From Alopecurus myosuroides (Eukaryota > Streptophyta > Magnoliopsida > Poales > Poaceae): DNA of 64,000 nucleotides. A program made the position numbers and the translations under genes. This document shows positions 1 to 10,660 of this stretch, in pieces. A model generated the notes under the pieces. It did not search any database. It worked only from the letters and a program-made list of their open reading frames with translations, and was not told where the DNA came from. Each line of letters starts with the position of its first letter. Positions within the stretch are counted from its first letter, which is position 1. The stretch spans positions 30,801,523-30,865,522 of the forward strand of contig CM054061.1 in the NCBI GenBank assembly GCA_028641055.1, given 5' to 3'.

Positions 1-3000
1 ACAAAACCAATATTTCTTAAACCCTCGAAACTTTCTCCCCCATTGGCATCCATTTCCAAAATGGGATCATAGAAATTTTAGATGGCCAATATAGTAAGGG
101 TTCCTCCGTAGGCTATGCACTTCTCATAATATGAGTGAAATCAAATACATTTATCCAATGATGAATAATGGGAGGAACTATACCAAGGATCCAAAGATTG
201 CAAATAAGATGGTATGCAAATCTAATATTCTCCTAAAGAGAAGCAAGCAATCAACAGATCCAACAAACCAAACGAACAAGGTATATTATGGTTTGAGAAA
301 ATGAGTGTTTTTAAAGAAAATAGAGGAGCTCCCCAATATTTGTGCATGATTTAGAAATATTGCATTTTGAACGCAAAGGGCACAAAAATGGAATCATAAC
401 TCCCCCATTGTTGTTCAAAACTCAAAGCAAGTGCAAGTGATCATAAAAGAAAATAAGGCATATCACTTGGAGTAAGAGATGGTTAAGCCATAAGAGAAGT
501 TACCAATAAAAGGATGGACACCGAACCATTAGGATACCAATAAGACATGTAATTCTTATCATGTGTATAAGTTTCTTAAATAGACCACAATCATGATGAT
601 GTACATCCATAAAGAAACATGTACACACAATATAGTTACAAAGATAAAGAGCGAGATATCCAATTCGAAGACATAAATATGATAATAGGATCTTTTCTTG
701 AAAGCATTTTTTTTTTGGAGGATATGAATGACCTTCCAACAAAAACACATCAAAGACGTCACACACATCAATAAGGGAAAAAGAGATAGTTGGGACGTTT
801 TGATAAAAGCAACAAGTATCACAAGGAGTAAATATGTTTCATGCCATGATACAACCTACAAAAGGTTTAAATGTTAGAGTATATGCATGAGCTAGATACT
901 TGTTACCGAGGTAGAATTGGTGATTTTGTACTATATAAGAATTCATCCATCATCATAGCTTGACTCCAATAAGCATGTAGTGATAACACCTTCTTTGTGA
1001 ATGAGGCAAGCATCCAATGCATATGAAATGTACCTAAAACATATTTAGGTACAAAAATGGTCCCCAAACTCATTGGGTCCAAAGTAGTTACACAAACTAC
1101 AATATATAGGATTCAATCCACATGAATATAAGCATATAGATAAGAAATTGAATATCATGAACATCTTAGCCAATTTAGGATTTATGGATATTATTCTATA
1201 TAAATATTGGATCAAGGAAAATAAACATGCCATAAAATATAAATTAGTAATTATGCATGCAATCTAAAGGTAGAAGAAACATTTCATTTTATACCCGGGA
1301 GAGAGAAAACGGTCGTTGGGGGGTTCCCCCACTCTGCAGCGCCCACCCCGGCCTAGGGGCCCGGCCTGGGACCGGCGTGGACCGCGCACGAGCCGGAGGG
1401 GCCTTCCCACCCCGGCCTGGGGCCAGCGTGGGCGCAGGGGCAGGCCGGATGGAGGTGGCCCGGCCTGGCAGGCCGGCCAGGCCGGCGTGGAGCCGTGGCT
1501 GGGGCCGGCTACCCGCCCGAGCAGCCCGGCCTGGGGGTCGGCCTGGGGCCGGCGTGGGTAGCAGCTGGGGCCGGCCACCCACCCGAGCCCCCCGGCCTGG
1601 GGCCGGCACCCCTTCTTTCTCTCCTTTTCTTCTTCTCTTTTCTCCATTCTTGCTTTTCATTGTATGAGGTCTACGGGGAGATATGGTTGCACTTTATCCA
1701 TGATATTTTCTGAGTAAACTTAGGGAACACGTTAGTCCTTCATATGTTGTGATCAAACACTCAAAATAGGATTTAGGAACATGTCAATCAACTCATGATT
1801 GATAAGATACCAATTTAGAAAATATACCATGTAAAAATAAAATAAAATAAAAAAAAGGAAATACTTATCACTTGGGGGATACTAAATAAAAATGCATCAA
1901 GGAGTAAAATATTGAGATCCCAATAGACATCAAATGAACCATGTCAAATTCCAAGAGATGTCAATTGAAGCAAATATCTATGAGTGAGATATCAAACTCC
2001 AAATAAACAACAATTAAGGGCCTCAAAGAAAAACAAATGAGCATAGAGGATGTCTATGTAAAATATGATCAAAGACTTATCTCATTGAAAACAATAGAAT
2101 GCAAAACAAGGAATGAGATAACCAAGCCCTCTACACTTTTTATGATGGCACAAAGTAATAAAAAAATAAAAGTTGTGCCTTCCACAAACTCACAAGATAT
2201 TGATTAAAATACCAATTTAAAAAGATCTAATATCAATTGATGATAACTAGTGTTCAAAAAGAATCTATGATAGCTCCCCCATGATATATGCATGATTTTT
2301 GAATTTTGCACACAAATGGGATCATCACTCTTCGCATGCATACAATAGAAACTTTCATTAAGTGGCAAGAGATCCAATTGAAAATATAGTGTTCTAAAGG
2401 AAGTAATATAGCTCTCCCATGACTTATGCATTATATAGATGTTTGCATTTTAATACAAAAGCACTATAAGGGGATCCTCACTTTTCTTACAACCATTACA
2501 CTAGAATTTTGTTTGATTATAACACATAGATATTCAAGAGTCAAGGAAGACAATGTGAGTTCATACAAAACAATTTCTCGTCGATAATACAAATGAAAGC
2601 AAAGCATAATGTAAATATGATCAATAACTTCTACCACAAATATGGTTGTCACTTGTCCAAGGACAAGGAGGGTATGGTGTAAATTTTAGATGGTATGTTG
2701 CCAAAATATTCGTGATCATGTTGAAACACAAAAGTTTATGGAAAAGGATATGAATTAATTACCATGCTTTAACTAGTAAAATTATCATGCAAAGCAATTC
2801 TTAATATATATTGAAGCAACCGGTTTCCCAAACAATAAATACTAGTGCACATTTGAGGAACACCGCACGAAGAAACTCTCTCAAATTCAACAAACCAAAA
2901 TATGAGATACAAAAACTCATTTAAGCAAGTATGGAACTTGTTTGAGCTAATCATGCCACGTAGTAACAAGATAATTTAGAATATCAATTCTAAGTGGCAT

Positions 3001-3630
3001 TACCTCACATGTTCACATTTTCTAGGATTGTAATATGCACATAGCTTATTACTCCCCCATAATGTGATAATCCATTTCTTTTCAACAAGAGGCAAGTGAA
3101 ATCAAATAAGAGATAATTAATGAACATTGTGAAATTCGAATTTCTCATGAGAATGAAATACCACATGGAGACTATATAATCTTGTCACGTTAATAATAAG
3201 TGATATACCTCATGTACACATATTTTAGGATTGTGAGGTGGCAAGCACACCACTCCCCCAAAATGAGATAGTTCATTAATCTCTCAAAAGAGGCAACTTA
3301 AATTAATCATAAATTGCAATAAAGGCTCAACACAAAACAAACAAGTACATGGAGTGCAAACCAACAAACACATACTAGATTACTCAAGATAGGTAATTAG
3401 TAAGCACACCATATACAAACACATGCTAGACACACAACTAACACATGCAAGGGGCAAGCAACTTTTAATGTATATAATTTAAATACAAGTTACCGCAAGG
3501 AGACACATTGGATAGGAGATAGATATATGATGATACAAATGACTTGGCTTGAGTAAATATAATTGATGAAGATCCCTTAATTCTTCATAAGATAGCCAAG
3601 TCTCCAATGCCCTCCAACAACACCTATTGA
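1..3630 (-). other. AT-rich non-coding 3' internal region of the copia element
   Basis: There is no long ORF and no RT, integrase or RNase H motif in any frame I read. The stretch is built from diverged short direct repeats, each with an 'actccccca'-like core followed by 'atg-tgata/atgag' sequence, for example near 395, 2275, 2412, 3051 and 3255. It is interrupted by a G+C-rich block at 1300-1620. It most likely belongs to the internal 3' region of the same retroelement; a separate insertion cannot be excluded. Confidence 0.5.
1300..1620. repeat. G+C-rich block of degenerate CCGGCCTGGG repeats
   Basis: Within very AT-rich surroundings, about 320 bases are strongly G+C-rich and made of imperfect repeats of the type CCGGCCTGGGGCCGGCGTGG. 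The element's own LTR has a similar block at 7010-7130, in the same orientation and preceded in both places by a 'cgttgggg' motif. Long ORFs read through it on both strands, but they are composition artefacts of proline, glycine, alanine and arginine repeats. Confidence 0.6.
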
Positions 3631-5922
3631 TCAAGTTTTAGCTTGTTGGTACCCAACCAAGTTGGGTCCTAAGAGGTTAGTCACAATAGGCTTGGCAACC
3701 CAAATGGTTCGTTTCTTGACACCACTTTGAGTGCCAACATATTTGGCAAACACATTGCCAACCTTATCCTTCCGAAGGGAATAAACATCACAAATAATGA
3801 TAGGGTTGGATAAGGTACCATTAGTGCATGAGGAAGCAATGTGGCCCTTTTCACGGCATAAGTAGCAACATCGGCTTCCTCCTTTGGGAAGAAGCCTTTC
3901 TTCATCTTGAGGTTGAGCATGATATTGAACTTGTGGCCGCTTCCCTTGTTGCTTCTCACTAAGAGGCTTCTTCTTTAATGGGCAAGACCTAACATGGTGC
4001 CCTTCAACATTGCACTTGAAGCAAACAATCTTGGACGAATTGTTGACTTGTTCTTGGCTCTTGTTCTTGTTGATTATATGATTCTTCTTTATATTGGACT
4101 TCTTGTTATTATTGGAGTTGAATCCAAGTCCACTCTTGTCATTGGGTAATCTTTGTACACTCAACATGTTGTCAAGTGTGGACTTCCCATGACGCTTTTC
4201 CAAGTCTTTCTTCAAAGAAGCGACTTGGACCTTGAGCTCTTTTATTTCCTCTACATGGTTAGTAGAAACACAAGTAATAGAGGAACTAGATGATTCATTG
4301 TTAGAGCAACAAGGCATGGAAATCAATTCATCACAAGATGTAGCAATATTATGAGTGAATGAATTAATAGGACTAGCACGAGGCAAAATAGAATTTTGAG
4401 TAGAGTTTGTGCTAATGTACACATGAGGCTCACAAGATATCACCTTGGTAGTAATAGCCTCATGAGCTAACTTTAGCTTATCATGTGATACTAAAAGATC
4501 CTCATGAGAGCCTAAGAGCTTTTCATGACTTTCTTCCAATTTCCCATAATTGCTAGTTAGCAACTCAAGTTGAGACCTTAGCTCAACATTCTCCTTCAAT
4601 GTAGATGCTTCACGAGAAATAGAGTTAGTAGCACAAGCATCATAATTAATAGAAATAGGAGAAGGCAAATTGGCAAGTCCTTTTGAATATGAAGCTTTAA
4701 GTTGAGTATGTTCGACTTTTAGCTCATCATTTTTAGTTTTAAGACAATTAACCACCTCAAGGTTTCTATTATGAGAGTCCTTTAATTTTGATAACTCTAG
4801 AGTAAAAGTCTCTTCAAGAGATTCATTGATATTTTGTTCTTCTACAAGAGCTTCCTCTAGTTTTGCAATTTCATTGGAATAATCACGCTCGCGGCTATAA
4901 CACGCGTCAATGCATGCTTCCAAATCCTTAATGGTGATATTGCGCCTATCAAATGCTCTAATGATTTCTAGGAAATTGGCACAAGCATCTTTATCCTCAT
5001 AAAGGATATTGTGAATCATTTTACCTTTCTCCATTAACGAATCATTGTCATTATCATCGTCATCATCATCATCATCATCATCCTCATCACCATCATAATC
5101 ATCATCATCATCACTAGATACATTGGTGTTCAAAGTAGGAGCTACCTTTGAACCTTTAGCCATAAGGCAAAAGTGAGATATGGTAGATGATGATGAACCA
5201 TTACTTGAAGCGCCACTTAAATCCACATCTTGTTCCATGGAATGTTGAGTTTCTTCTACATGGTTAGTAACACAAGTACCAGAGGAAATACAACCATTTT
5301 TACTATGGAAACAAGATGTATCAAGCATATCATTATAAGATTTAGTCAAGGAATTTTTACATGATATGCATGGACTATCAACACAAGCATGTAAATCATT
5401 TTGGGTTCTAGATGTGTTTAAGTCCATAGACAAAGTATTGCAATAAGATAGAGATGAAGAATCGTCAACAATAAGCATACTATCAATATTGCAATTTTTG
5501 TCACTACTCACCATATCATTATGTTGTGCCTTGACACATGTTGGTGAGGTAGAACAAGTTGAGAACTCATCACGCTCGGAGGTGGAGGGAGAATAATCGT
5601 CACCACAACTTTTGGACACATCATATTTATCTTGAAGCTTGGTCCATATATCATGAGCTTTCCAAGATGGCCTAATTGACTCAAGAACTACAATGCTCAA
5701 ATATTTGAAAAACACATTAGTAGCTTGAGTATTGAGATATAAGTTTTTCTCATCCTCTAAAGAGCAATCAATACCCGTTGGAGTAGAAAAACCCATATCT
5801 ACAATTTTCTCTATATTTGGACCCATGTCCTTAAAAATATTAAGCATACTAATTTTCCAAGTATTATAATTTGTGCCATCGAATATAAAAGTGTCATTAT
5901 GCACTAATCCCCTAGCCGACAT
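3631..5922 (-). CDS. gag: Gag polyprotein of copia-type retroelement
   Basis: An intact 763-residue ORF. The N-terminal ~110 residues resemble the copia Gag N-domain: a 'FDGTNYNTWK' motif, then 'IRPSWKAHDIWTKLQDKY' at the end of the domain. The middle is low-complexity and serine-rich, with an acidic run of aspartates near residues 275-305, followed by long heptad-like coiled-coil stretches. The C-terminus carries two CCHC zinc knuckles, CFKCNVEGHHVRSC (634-647) and CYLCREKGHIASSC (686-699), which in this family bind the element's RNA. The frame stops about 64 residues after the second knuckle and no protease DSG motif follows. Gag forms the virus-like particle in which reverse transcription occurs. 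The start ATG lies 41 bases downstream of the PBS, as expected. An unbroken frame of this size suggests recent or continuing activity. Confidence 0.88.
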   Translation of the reverse strand: MSARGLVHNDTFIFDGTNYNTWKISMLNIFKDMGPNIEKIVDMGFSTPTGIDCSLEDEKNLYLNTQATNVFFKYLSIVVLESIRPSWKAHDIWTKLQDKYDVSKSCGDDYSPSTSERDEFSTCSTSPTCVKAQHNDMVSSDKNCNIDSMLIVDDSSSLSYCNTLSMDLNTSRTQNDLHACVDSPCISCKNSLTKSYNDMLDTSCFHSKNGCISSGTCVTNHVEETQHSMEQDVDLSGASSNGSSSSTISHFCLMAKGSKVAPTLNTNVSSDDDDDYDGDEDDDDDDDDDDNDNDSLMEKGKMIHNILYEDKDACANFLEIIRAFDRRNITIKDLEACIDACYSRERDYSNEIAKLEEALVEEQNINESLEETFTLELSKLKDSHNRNLEVVNCLKTKNDELKVEHTQLKASYSKGLANLPSPISINYDACATNSISREASTLKENVELRSQLELLTSNYGKLEESHEKLLGSHEDLLVSHDKLKLAHEAITTKVISCEPHVYISTNSTQNSILPRASPINSFTHNIATSCDELISMPCCSNNESSSSSITCVSTNHVEEIKELKVQVASLKKDLEKRHGKSTLDNMLSVQRLPNDKSGLGFNSNNNKKSNIKKNHIINKNKSQEQVNNSSKIVCFKCNVEGHHVRSCPLKKKPLSEKQQGKRPQVQYHAQPQDEERLLPKGGSRCCYLCREKGHIASSCTNGTLSNPIIICDVYSLRKDKVGNVFAKYVGTQSGVKKRTIWVAKPIVTNLLGPNLVGYQQAKT

Positions 5923-5963
5923 CTTTACTCTCTAGGTTGTGAAACCCTATGAAGAGAGACCCG

Positions 5964-5975
5964 GCTCTGATACCA
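5964..5975 (-). promoter_or_regulatory. Primer-binding site for initiator Met-tRNA
   Basis: The minus strand reads TGGTATCAGAGC, the standard copia PBS complementary to the 3' end of plant initiator tRNA-Met. It starts two bases after the LTR end, which fixes the LTR boundary at 5978 and the direction of the element. Confidence 0.93.
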
Positions 5976-5977
5976 AT

Positions 5978-8374
5978 TGAAAGGACACGGATGTCGCCTA
6001 GAGGGGGGGTGAATAGGCGTTTAAAAATAATTACGGTTAAGGCTTGAATAAATGCGGAATAAAACTAGCGTTTAATTTATCAAGCCAAAACCTAAACAAA
6101 CTAGGTTCACCTATGTGCACCAACAACTTATGCTAAACAATTCAAACAACTATGTGATAGCAAGATATGTTACTTCAAGCTCGATGGCTATCACAAAGTA
6201 AATTGCATAAGTAAAGAGTTCGGGTATAGAAATAACCGAGAGACGAGGAGACGATGATTTATCCCGAAGTTCACTTCCCAATGGAAGCTAATCTCCGTTG
6301 GAGAGGTGTGGAGTCACAATGACTCCAAGCGCCCAATGGCTCACCTTATTCTCCTCGTGCCTCCACCAATGCGGAGTGCCACGATCCACTATGGGACCTT
6401 TGAGGGCGGTCACCGATCCCGTACAAGGTTGGGGCAATCTCCACAACTCAATTGGAGGCTCCCAACAATATCCCGCGAGCCACCAAAACTCCGAGATAGC
6501 AACAAGGTCCGGAGCTACCAAAACTCCGAGACAACAACAACCGTCTAGGGCACTCCAAGTACCCAAGAGGACAAGCTCAAGGGCACTCCAAGAACCCAAG
6601 AGTAACAAGCTTCTCAACCTTTCACTCGAACGAATCCTCGTAGAGAACTCAAACCGATGCAACCTATGCAATGGCAAGAAAACAAGAAGTGCTCAAATCC
6701 TTCACTCTCAAATCCCACCAAAGCAACAAATGCTATGGGGGGAGAAGAGAGGAAGAACAATGAAGAACTCAACAAATGAATCCACAAGATCTAGATCCAA
6801 AGATTTTCCCCTCACTAAGAGGAGAGATGGATTGGTGGGATAATAGATCTAGATCTCCTCTCTCTTTTCCCACTAATTGGAGGCAAGAATCATGGAGGAA
6901 TAGAGAGAGAGCAAGCTCCAAAAAGGTCAACAATGGTGGGGGAAAACTTGCTTAAAAAGGTTGGGGAACCAATGGGGAAGAAGGCCCCTTTTATAGGTCC
7001 CCAAAATCAGCCCGTTGGGGGCATTCTGCCCCACCCCGGCCTCCCGGGCCGGCCAGGCCGGCCTCCAGGCCGGACGGTTCGGGTAGGGGTCCGGCCTTGG
7101 GAGCCCACCCCGGCCTGAGGCCGGCCTACGATTTTCCAGAAAACCCCCCTCACTAAAAACGCGATATCTTTTGCATCCGGACTCCGTTTTTGATAATCTT
7201 GGGCTCGTTGAAATCGCAAGAACGAGCACTACAAGATTATGCAAATAAACATCATAGTCCATCATTGGATGATAAAACCAAATGATGAAAGTTATTACCT
7301 CTCTATAAAGGAACAATCGGTAAAACCTCCAATATCAAAAACGCAATAAGTTTTTCATGCGAAACCCGTTTTTGATGAACTTGAGCTTGTATTGAAGCAC
7401 ATGACAAGCTCTAAAACCACACATGGAGAAAACACAAATAAGAACCAAGAAATGTTATGCCAAGTATGCAAAGGTTTGAGCTCTCTCTGAGTGATGCGAT
7501 CAAGTTGCTAATATGAGAGCCCCTCTTGATAGTACGGTTATCTATCCTATAATCCGGTCTCCCTCCTAATGCTATGAGACCGGTAAAATAGAAAACCTAT
7601 CAAGATCATACCTTTGCCTTGAGCATTCCACTTGAGCTAGAATATGACGATCTCGACCTCCTCAAGATGGAACACCTTTCTTGATTTCTTTTTGCTTGGT
7701 GAAGACACAAAGATGCTCCCCCATATGCAACTATGGGAGAGGCTCTTTTAAGTATATCTTTACTTTAACATTATCTCCAAAAGAGTGGCAAGCTTCAAGA
7801 ATGTGATCTCTTCGATATGCTTCTCTTGAACTTGCACTTCTCGAACTTGATGACGATCACAACTTGACGTCATCCACCATGGACTATATGAAATCTTCCT
7901 TTTGATGCAAGCCCATGGAAAGATGCCTAACCCCACATAGATATACCACACACACATATAATGGGTTAGAACACAAAGCTATATGAACAATTACTTACGA
8001 TACCATGATACCACATGGTACATCTTCTTGCTTTGTGAGTTGATCACTATTAAACATCGCTTAGCACTTTGCCTTGATCAACCTTTTATCTTTTCTTCTC
8101 TCTTCATAATAATGATGTCTTGAAGGTAAAGATGAATGTTCACACAATATTCTTCTTCAAGACATACTTGCAATATGCTCAACTCTCTCATGACCAAACT
8201 TGGGATATTCACATGAATAGCACCTTGGTCACCACTTGATTATCTTGAATCCAACACATGGACATCAAGTATTGCCTATGGAGAAACTCTACAAGTATAG
8301 CTCAATGCAACCATTAGTCCATAGTGATTGTCATCAATTACCAAAACCACACATGGGGGAACCATGCTCTTTCA
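5978..8374 (-). repeat. Long terminal repeat of the copia-type element (2397 bp)
   Basis: On the minus strand it starts TGAAAGAGCATGG at 8374 and ends CTTTCA at 5978, next to the PBS; the ends are short inverted repeats. It includes a TATA-like CCTATAAAAGG near its middle and a G+C-rich block upstream of it. The start resembles a well-known family of Triticeae copia LTRs. Small ORFs inside are not considered genes. Confidence 0.88.
6987..6997 (-). promoter_or_regulatory. TATA box of the copia LTR promoter
   Basis: The minus strand reads CCTATAAAAGG inside the LTR. It lies just downstream of the G+C-rich block and upstream of the presumed R-U5 region and PBS, where the U3 promoter is expected. 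Confidence 0.6.
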
Positions 8375-9109
8375 ATACCTATTACAAACCAGTTGTCCCT
8401 TCCACCTTCATCTTCCATGCTTCCTCACAGTAAAAGGTTCTGAATCATTTCTAGACCTCTGTTTACATTGCAATCCTTGAAGACTTAATTATGAATAGTA
8501 TGTTTGTCATTCTGTAGCCCAACTGCAGAGAAACCTGGTGCTTCCGATGTTAATACACCTGCCCTTATCACAGAACCATCTATCTAGATCAAAGAAAATG
8601 AAACCAGGTACTTCTTCACAAACCTCCTTGCTTATTCAGTTCCTATGTTCAAAGTTACTGTATCATCTATAGTGTGCTTTACTCAGAAATGTACCCAAAA
8701 GATGCATCGATTTTACCGAAGTAAATGCAGACACATCAAAGAGGTAACAATCTAACATAGTAACAAATATATGTACTGCAAATATGTTTTACAAACATAA
8801 CCATGACATTTACTTCAACAACATCACGATTTCTTAAATGCAGATCAACGGAGGTAGCTACTACTATTATGAAAAGGCAGAAGGAAGAGTATGTATTAAC
8901 TCCCGAAAACTCTGTGAAATATTGCCACCAGTACAGGTTTTCTCTATCAAATATTTACAAATCTACATATTCTCTTTATAAAGCAATGCAGCCAATAAAG
9001 GTGACACAAACAACTATGAACACCAAGAGGAAACAAAATCTTCAGACGATAGCTCATAGGTACTTTGTATGAGCTATACAATTTAACACTTAGTCCCAAA
9101 AACTGCGCT

Positions 9110-9257
9110 CTCTTACATTACTGACATGTTTTACTCAATAATTTTTATAATTCAGGCAGAAGATGTCCCATTATGTCTGTGTTCTCTTACATTACTGGCA
9201 TGTTTTACTCAATACTTTTTAGAATTCAGGCAGAAGTTGTCCCTTTATGTCACCGGA
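9110..9257. repeat. Two-copy tandem repeat, period 74 bp
   Basis: The motif starting ctcttacattactg at 9110 recurs at 9184 with only a few substitutions and includes 'ttcaggcagaag'. It lies inside the Helitron remnant and is probably a simple local duplication. Confidence 0.7.
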
Positions 9258-9730
9258 AAATAAGAAGATTCACAGCCTACAACAACGACACAATATTTTT
9301 CTTCACTAATAGTAGAAGCTGCTAGCTTCTGTTGTATCACATGAAAATCCTCGTATGATGAAAACTTGTGTTCAATAAAGGACTACCACTGTGTAATCGG
9401 CTTCATCTCCATGTACACCTACAGATTATTATTAATGAACCTATCTTTCAGTTTTCCTTGCACCACTTTTCCGCTGCTTAAAAACGTGTATATTGATGTG
9501 GCCTACAAAATTTTATTACCATACAATTTCATACGTACTATAGTTATACCACTATATCTTTTCAGTAACGACTGTTTTACTTATCCTTCCTTCTCATTGT
9601 TCTAAAAATATGTCTTGCAATTGTCCACGTATGGACCAATTTATTACATGCATTTATGAAATTAATGGACACTACTATATTCACATATTTATTGCTATTT
9701 TTATGTTTTGTTTAATTAATTAAATACATT

Positions 9731-9916
9731 GACGCTCTTGCAGCGATAAAGAATCCCCAAAGACCACTTACGTCAATCACTTTCAAAGGCATTATTTCAA
9801 AAGACATCACAAATCTTCCCGAGGATCACCCTTTGAAGACTGCCAAATACATGGCCGAGTACACAAAGAAAGGAATTCCACATATCCATCTTTTCATCTA
9901 CGAAGAAGGCACCCCA
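9731..9916 (+). pseudogene. Helitron Rep fragment with HUH-like motif
   Basis: About 62 codons read without a stop from 9731, directly after a pyrimidine-rich 'cttgcag' that could be a splice acceptor. The peptide includes AEYTKKGIPHIHLFIY, which matches the Helitron Rep signature 'EFQKRGLPHxHxL'. The two histidines (HIH) are the metal-binding HUH pair of the rolling-circle nuclease. The catalytic tyrosines and the helicase part are not seen nearby, so this is only a piece of the Rep/helicase gene, which is normally over 1000 residues long. Confidence 0.55.
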
Positions 9917-10393
9917 ACAACAATAATTTTTCTTTCCAGAGATCTGCTGCTTTTATTCAATAAAATATTATACTATGATACCACTTACAGCAAACTTTTA
10001 ACTATGATATAGTTATCAGATATCATTAATAATTATTTCCTTTTTCAGTTCTTAGATTTTCTTATTCATTATATTACTTTATTTCAAACCAGTTATTAGC
10101 ATAGTCTTTACAACCAAATATAATTTATATACATATATTTCATACATATCACGCAGCAACGCGCGGGGTATCATCTAATATAGATAAAAAGGTTGTCAAA
10201 GTTGCATTTAAAATACAATGTCACTTATTTTTGTATCATATATAGGGACATTTACATTAACTTTAGGGTCATTACTTGACAAAGAGTAAGCTAAAATAGT
10301 TGCATACAGGATGTTAAGTCGGAACAGGTTTCTTGACATGACAAAATCGTAAAGAGAAGGGCCAAAGAGGTGAACTGGGTTTTGGAACCCAAT

Positions 10394-10660
10394 CACTACG
10401 AGAAAGACAGAAGACGCCGATGGCTCGATTATATTCCGACAGCCAAATGTCGGGGCCATCGGCGTAGGAGGGGAAATACGGCAGCTCACAAATAAGGTCG
10501 TCGGCGTATGGGGGCTTCCCCGACGGTGGATGTCGATGTATAAGTCGCCGTGGCCGTATATGTGACCACGTGGCACGGTGGAATAGTGAACGAATGGATG
10601 TGCTTATGAAGGGGATACGCCGACAGAAATGCCATCGGCCTATCCTATTTTTTTTCCTTT
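10394..10660. mobile_element. CACTA-type transposon terminus with subterminal repeats
   Basis: CACTACGAGAAAGACAGA at 10394 has the form of a CACTA terminal inverted repeat. The next 250 bases carry repeated inverted motifs of the type CGCCGATGGC / GCCATCGGCG (near 10421, 10455, 10498, 10618), the usual subterminal repeats of such elements. No matching TCTCGTAGTG end was found in the following kilobases, so only one end is supported. Confidence 0.5.

Larger units (their letters stand above)
1..8374 (-). mobile_element. Copia-type LTR retrotransposon, right part (gag-only appearance), cut by window start
   Basis: Read on the minus strand, the element has an LTR (8374 down to 5978), a primer-binding site directly after it, a short leader, one intact Gag ORF and then at least 3.6 kb without recognisable pol. 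The LTR runs TGAAAG...CTTTCA. The second LTR and the polypurine tract lie beyond base 1, so the length and target duplication cannot be checked. Gag with CCHC knuckles and an initiator-Met PBS are usual for copia elements. The lack of protease, integrase and RT after Gag suggests a non-autonomous, gag-only (TR-GAG-like) element, but pol could still lie outside the window. Confidence 0.85.
8375..10178 (+). mobile_element. Helitron remnant (right part)
   Basis: The right end is Helitron-like: CAGCAACGCGCGGGGTATCA followed by TCTAA at 10178, close to the common grass Helitron terminus with its short GC hairpin and CTAG end (here CTAA, within CTRR). A short Rep-like coding piece lies 250 bases upstream. 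No 5' TC end is visible; the left part may have been split off by the copia insertion ending at 8374. The rest is AT-rich and contains only a 74-bp tandem duplication. Confidence 0.55.

Noticed and set aside
1257..1713. Overlapping long ORFs on both strands in the G+C-rich block
   Set aside because: They arise from short CCGGCCTGG repeats without stops; no start context, domain or bias separates one frame from another.
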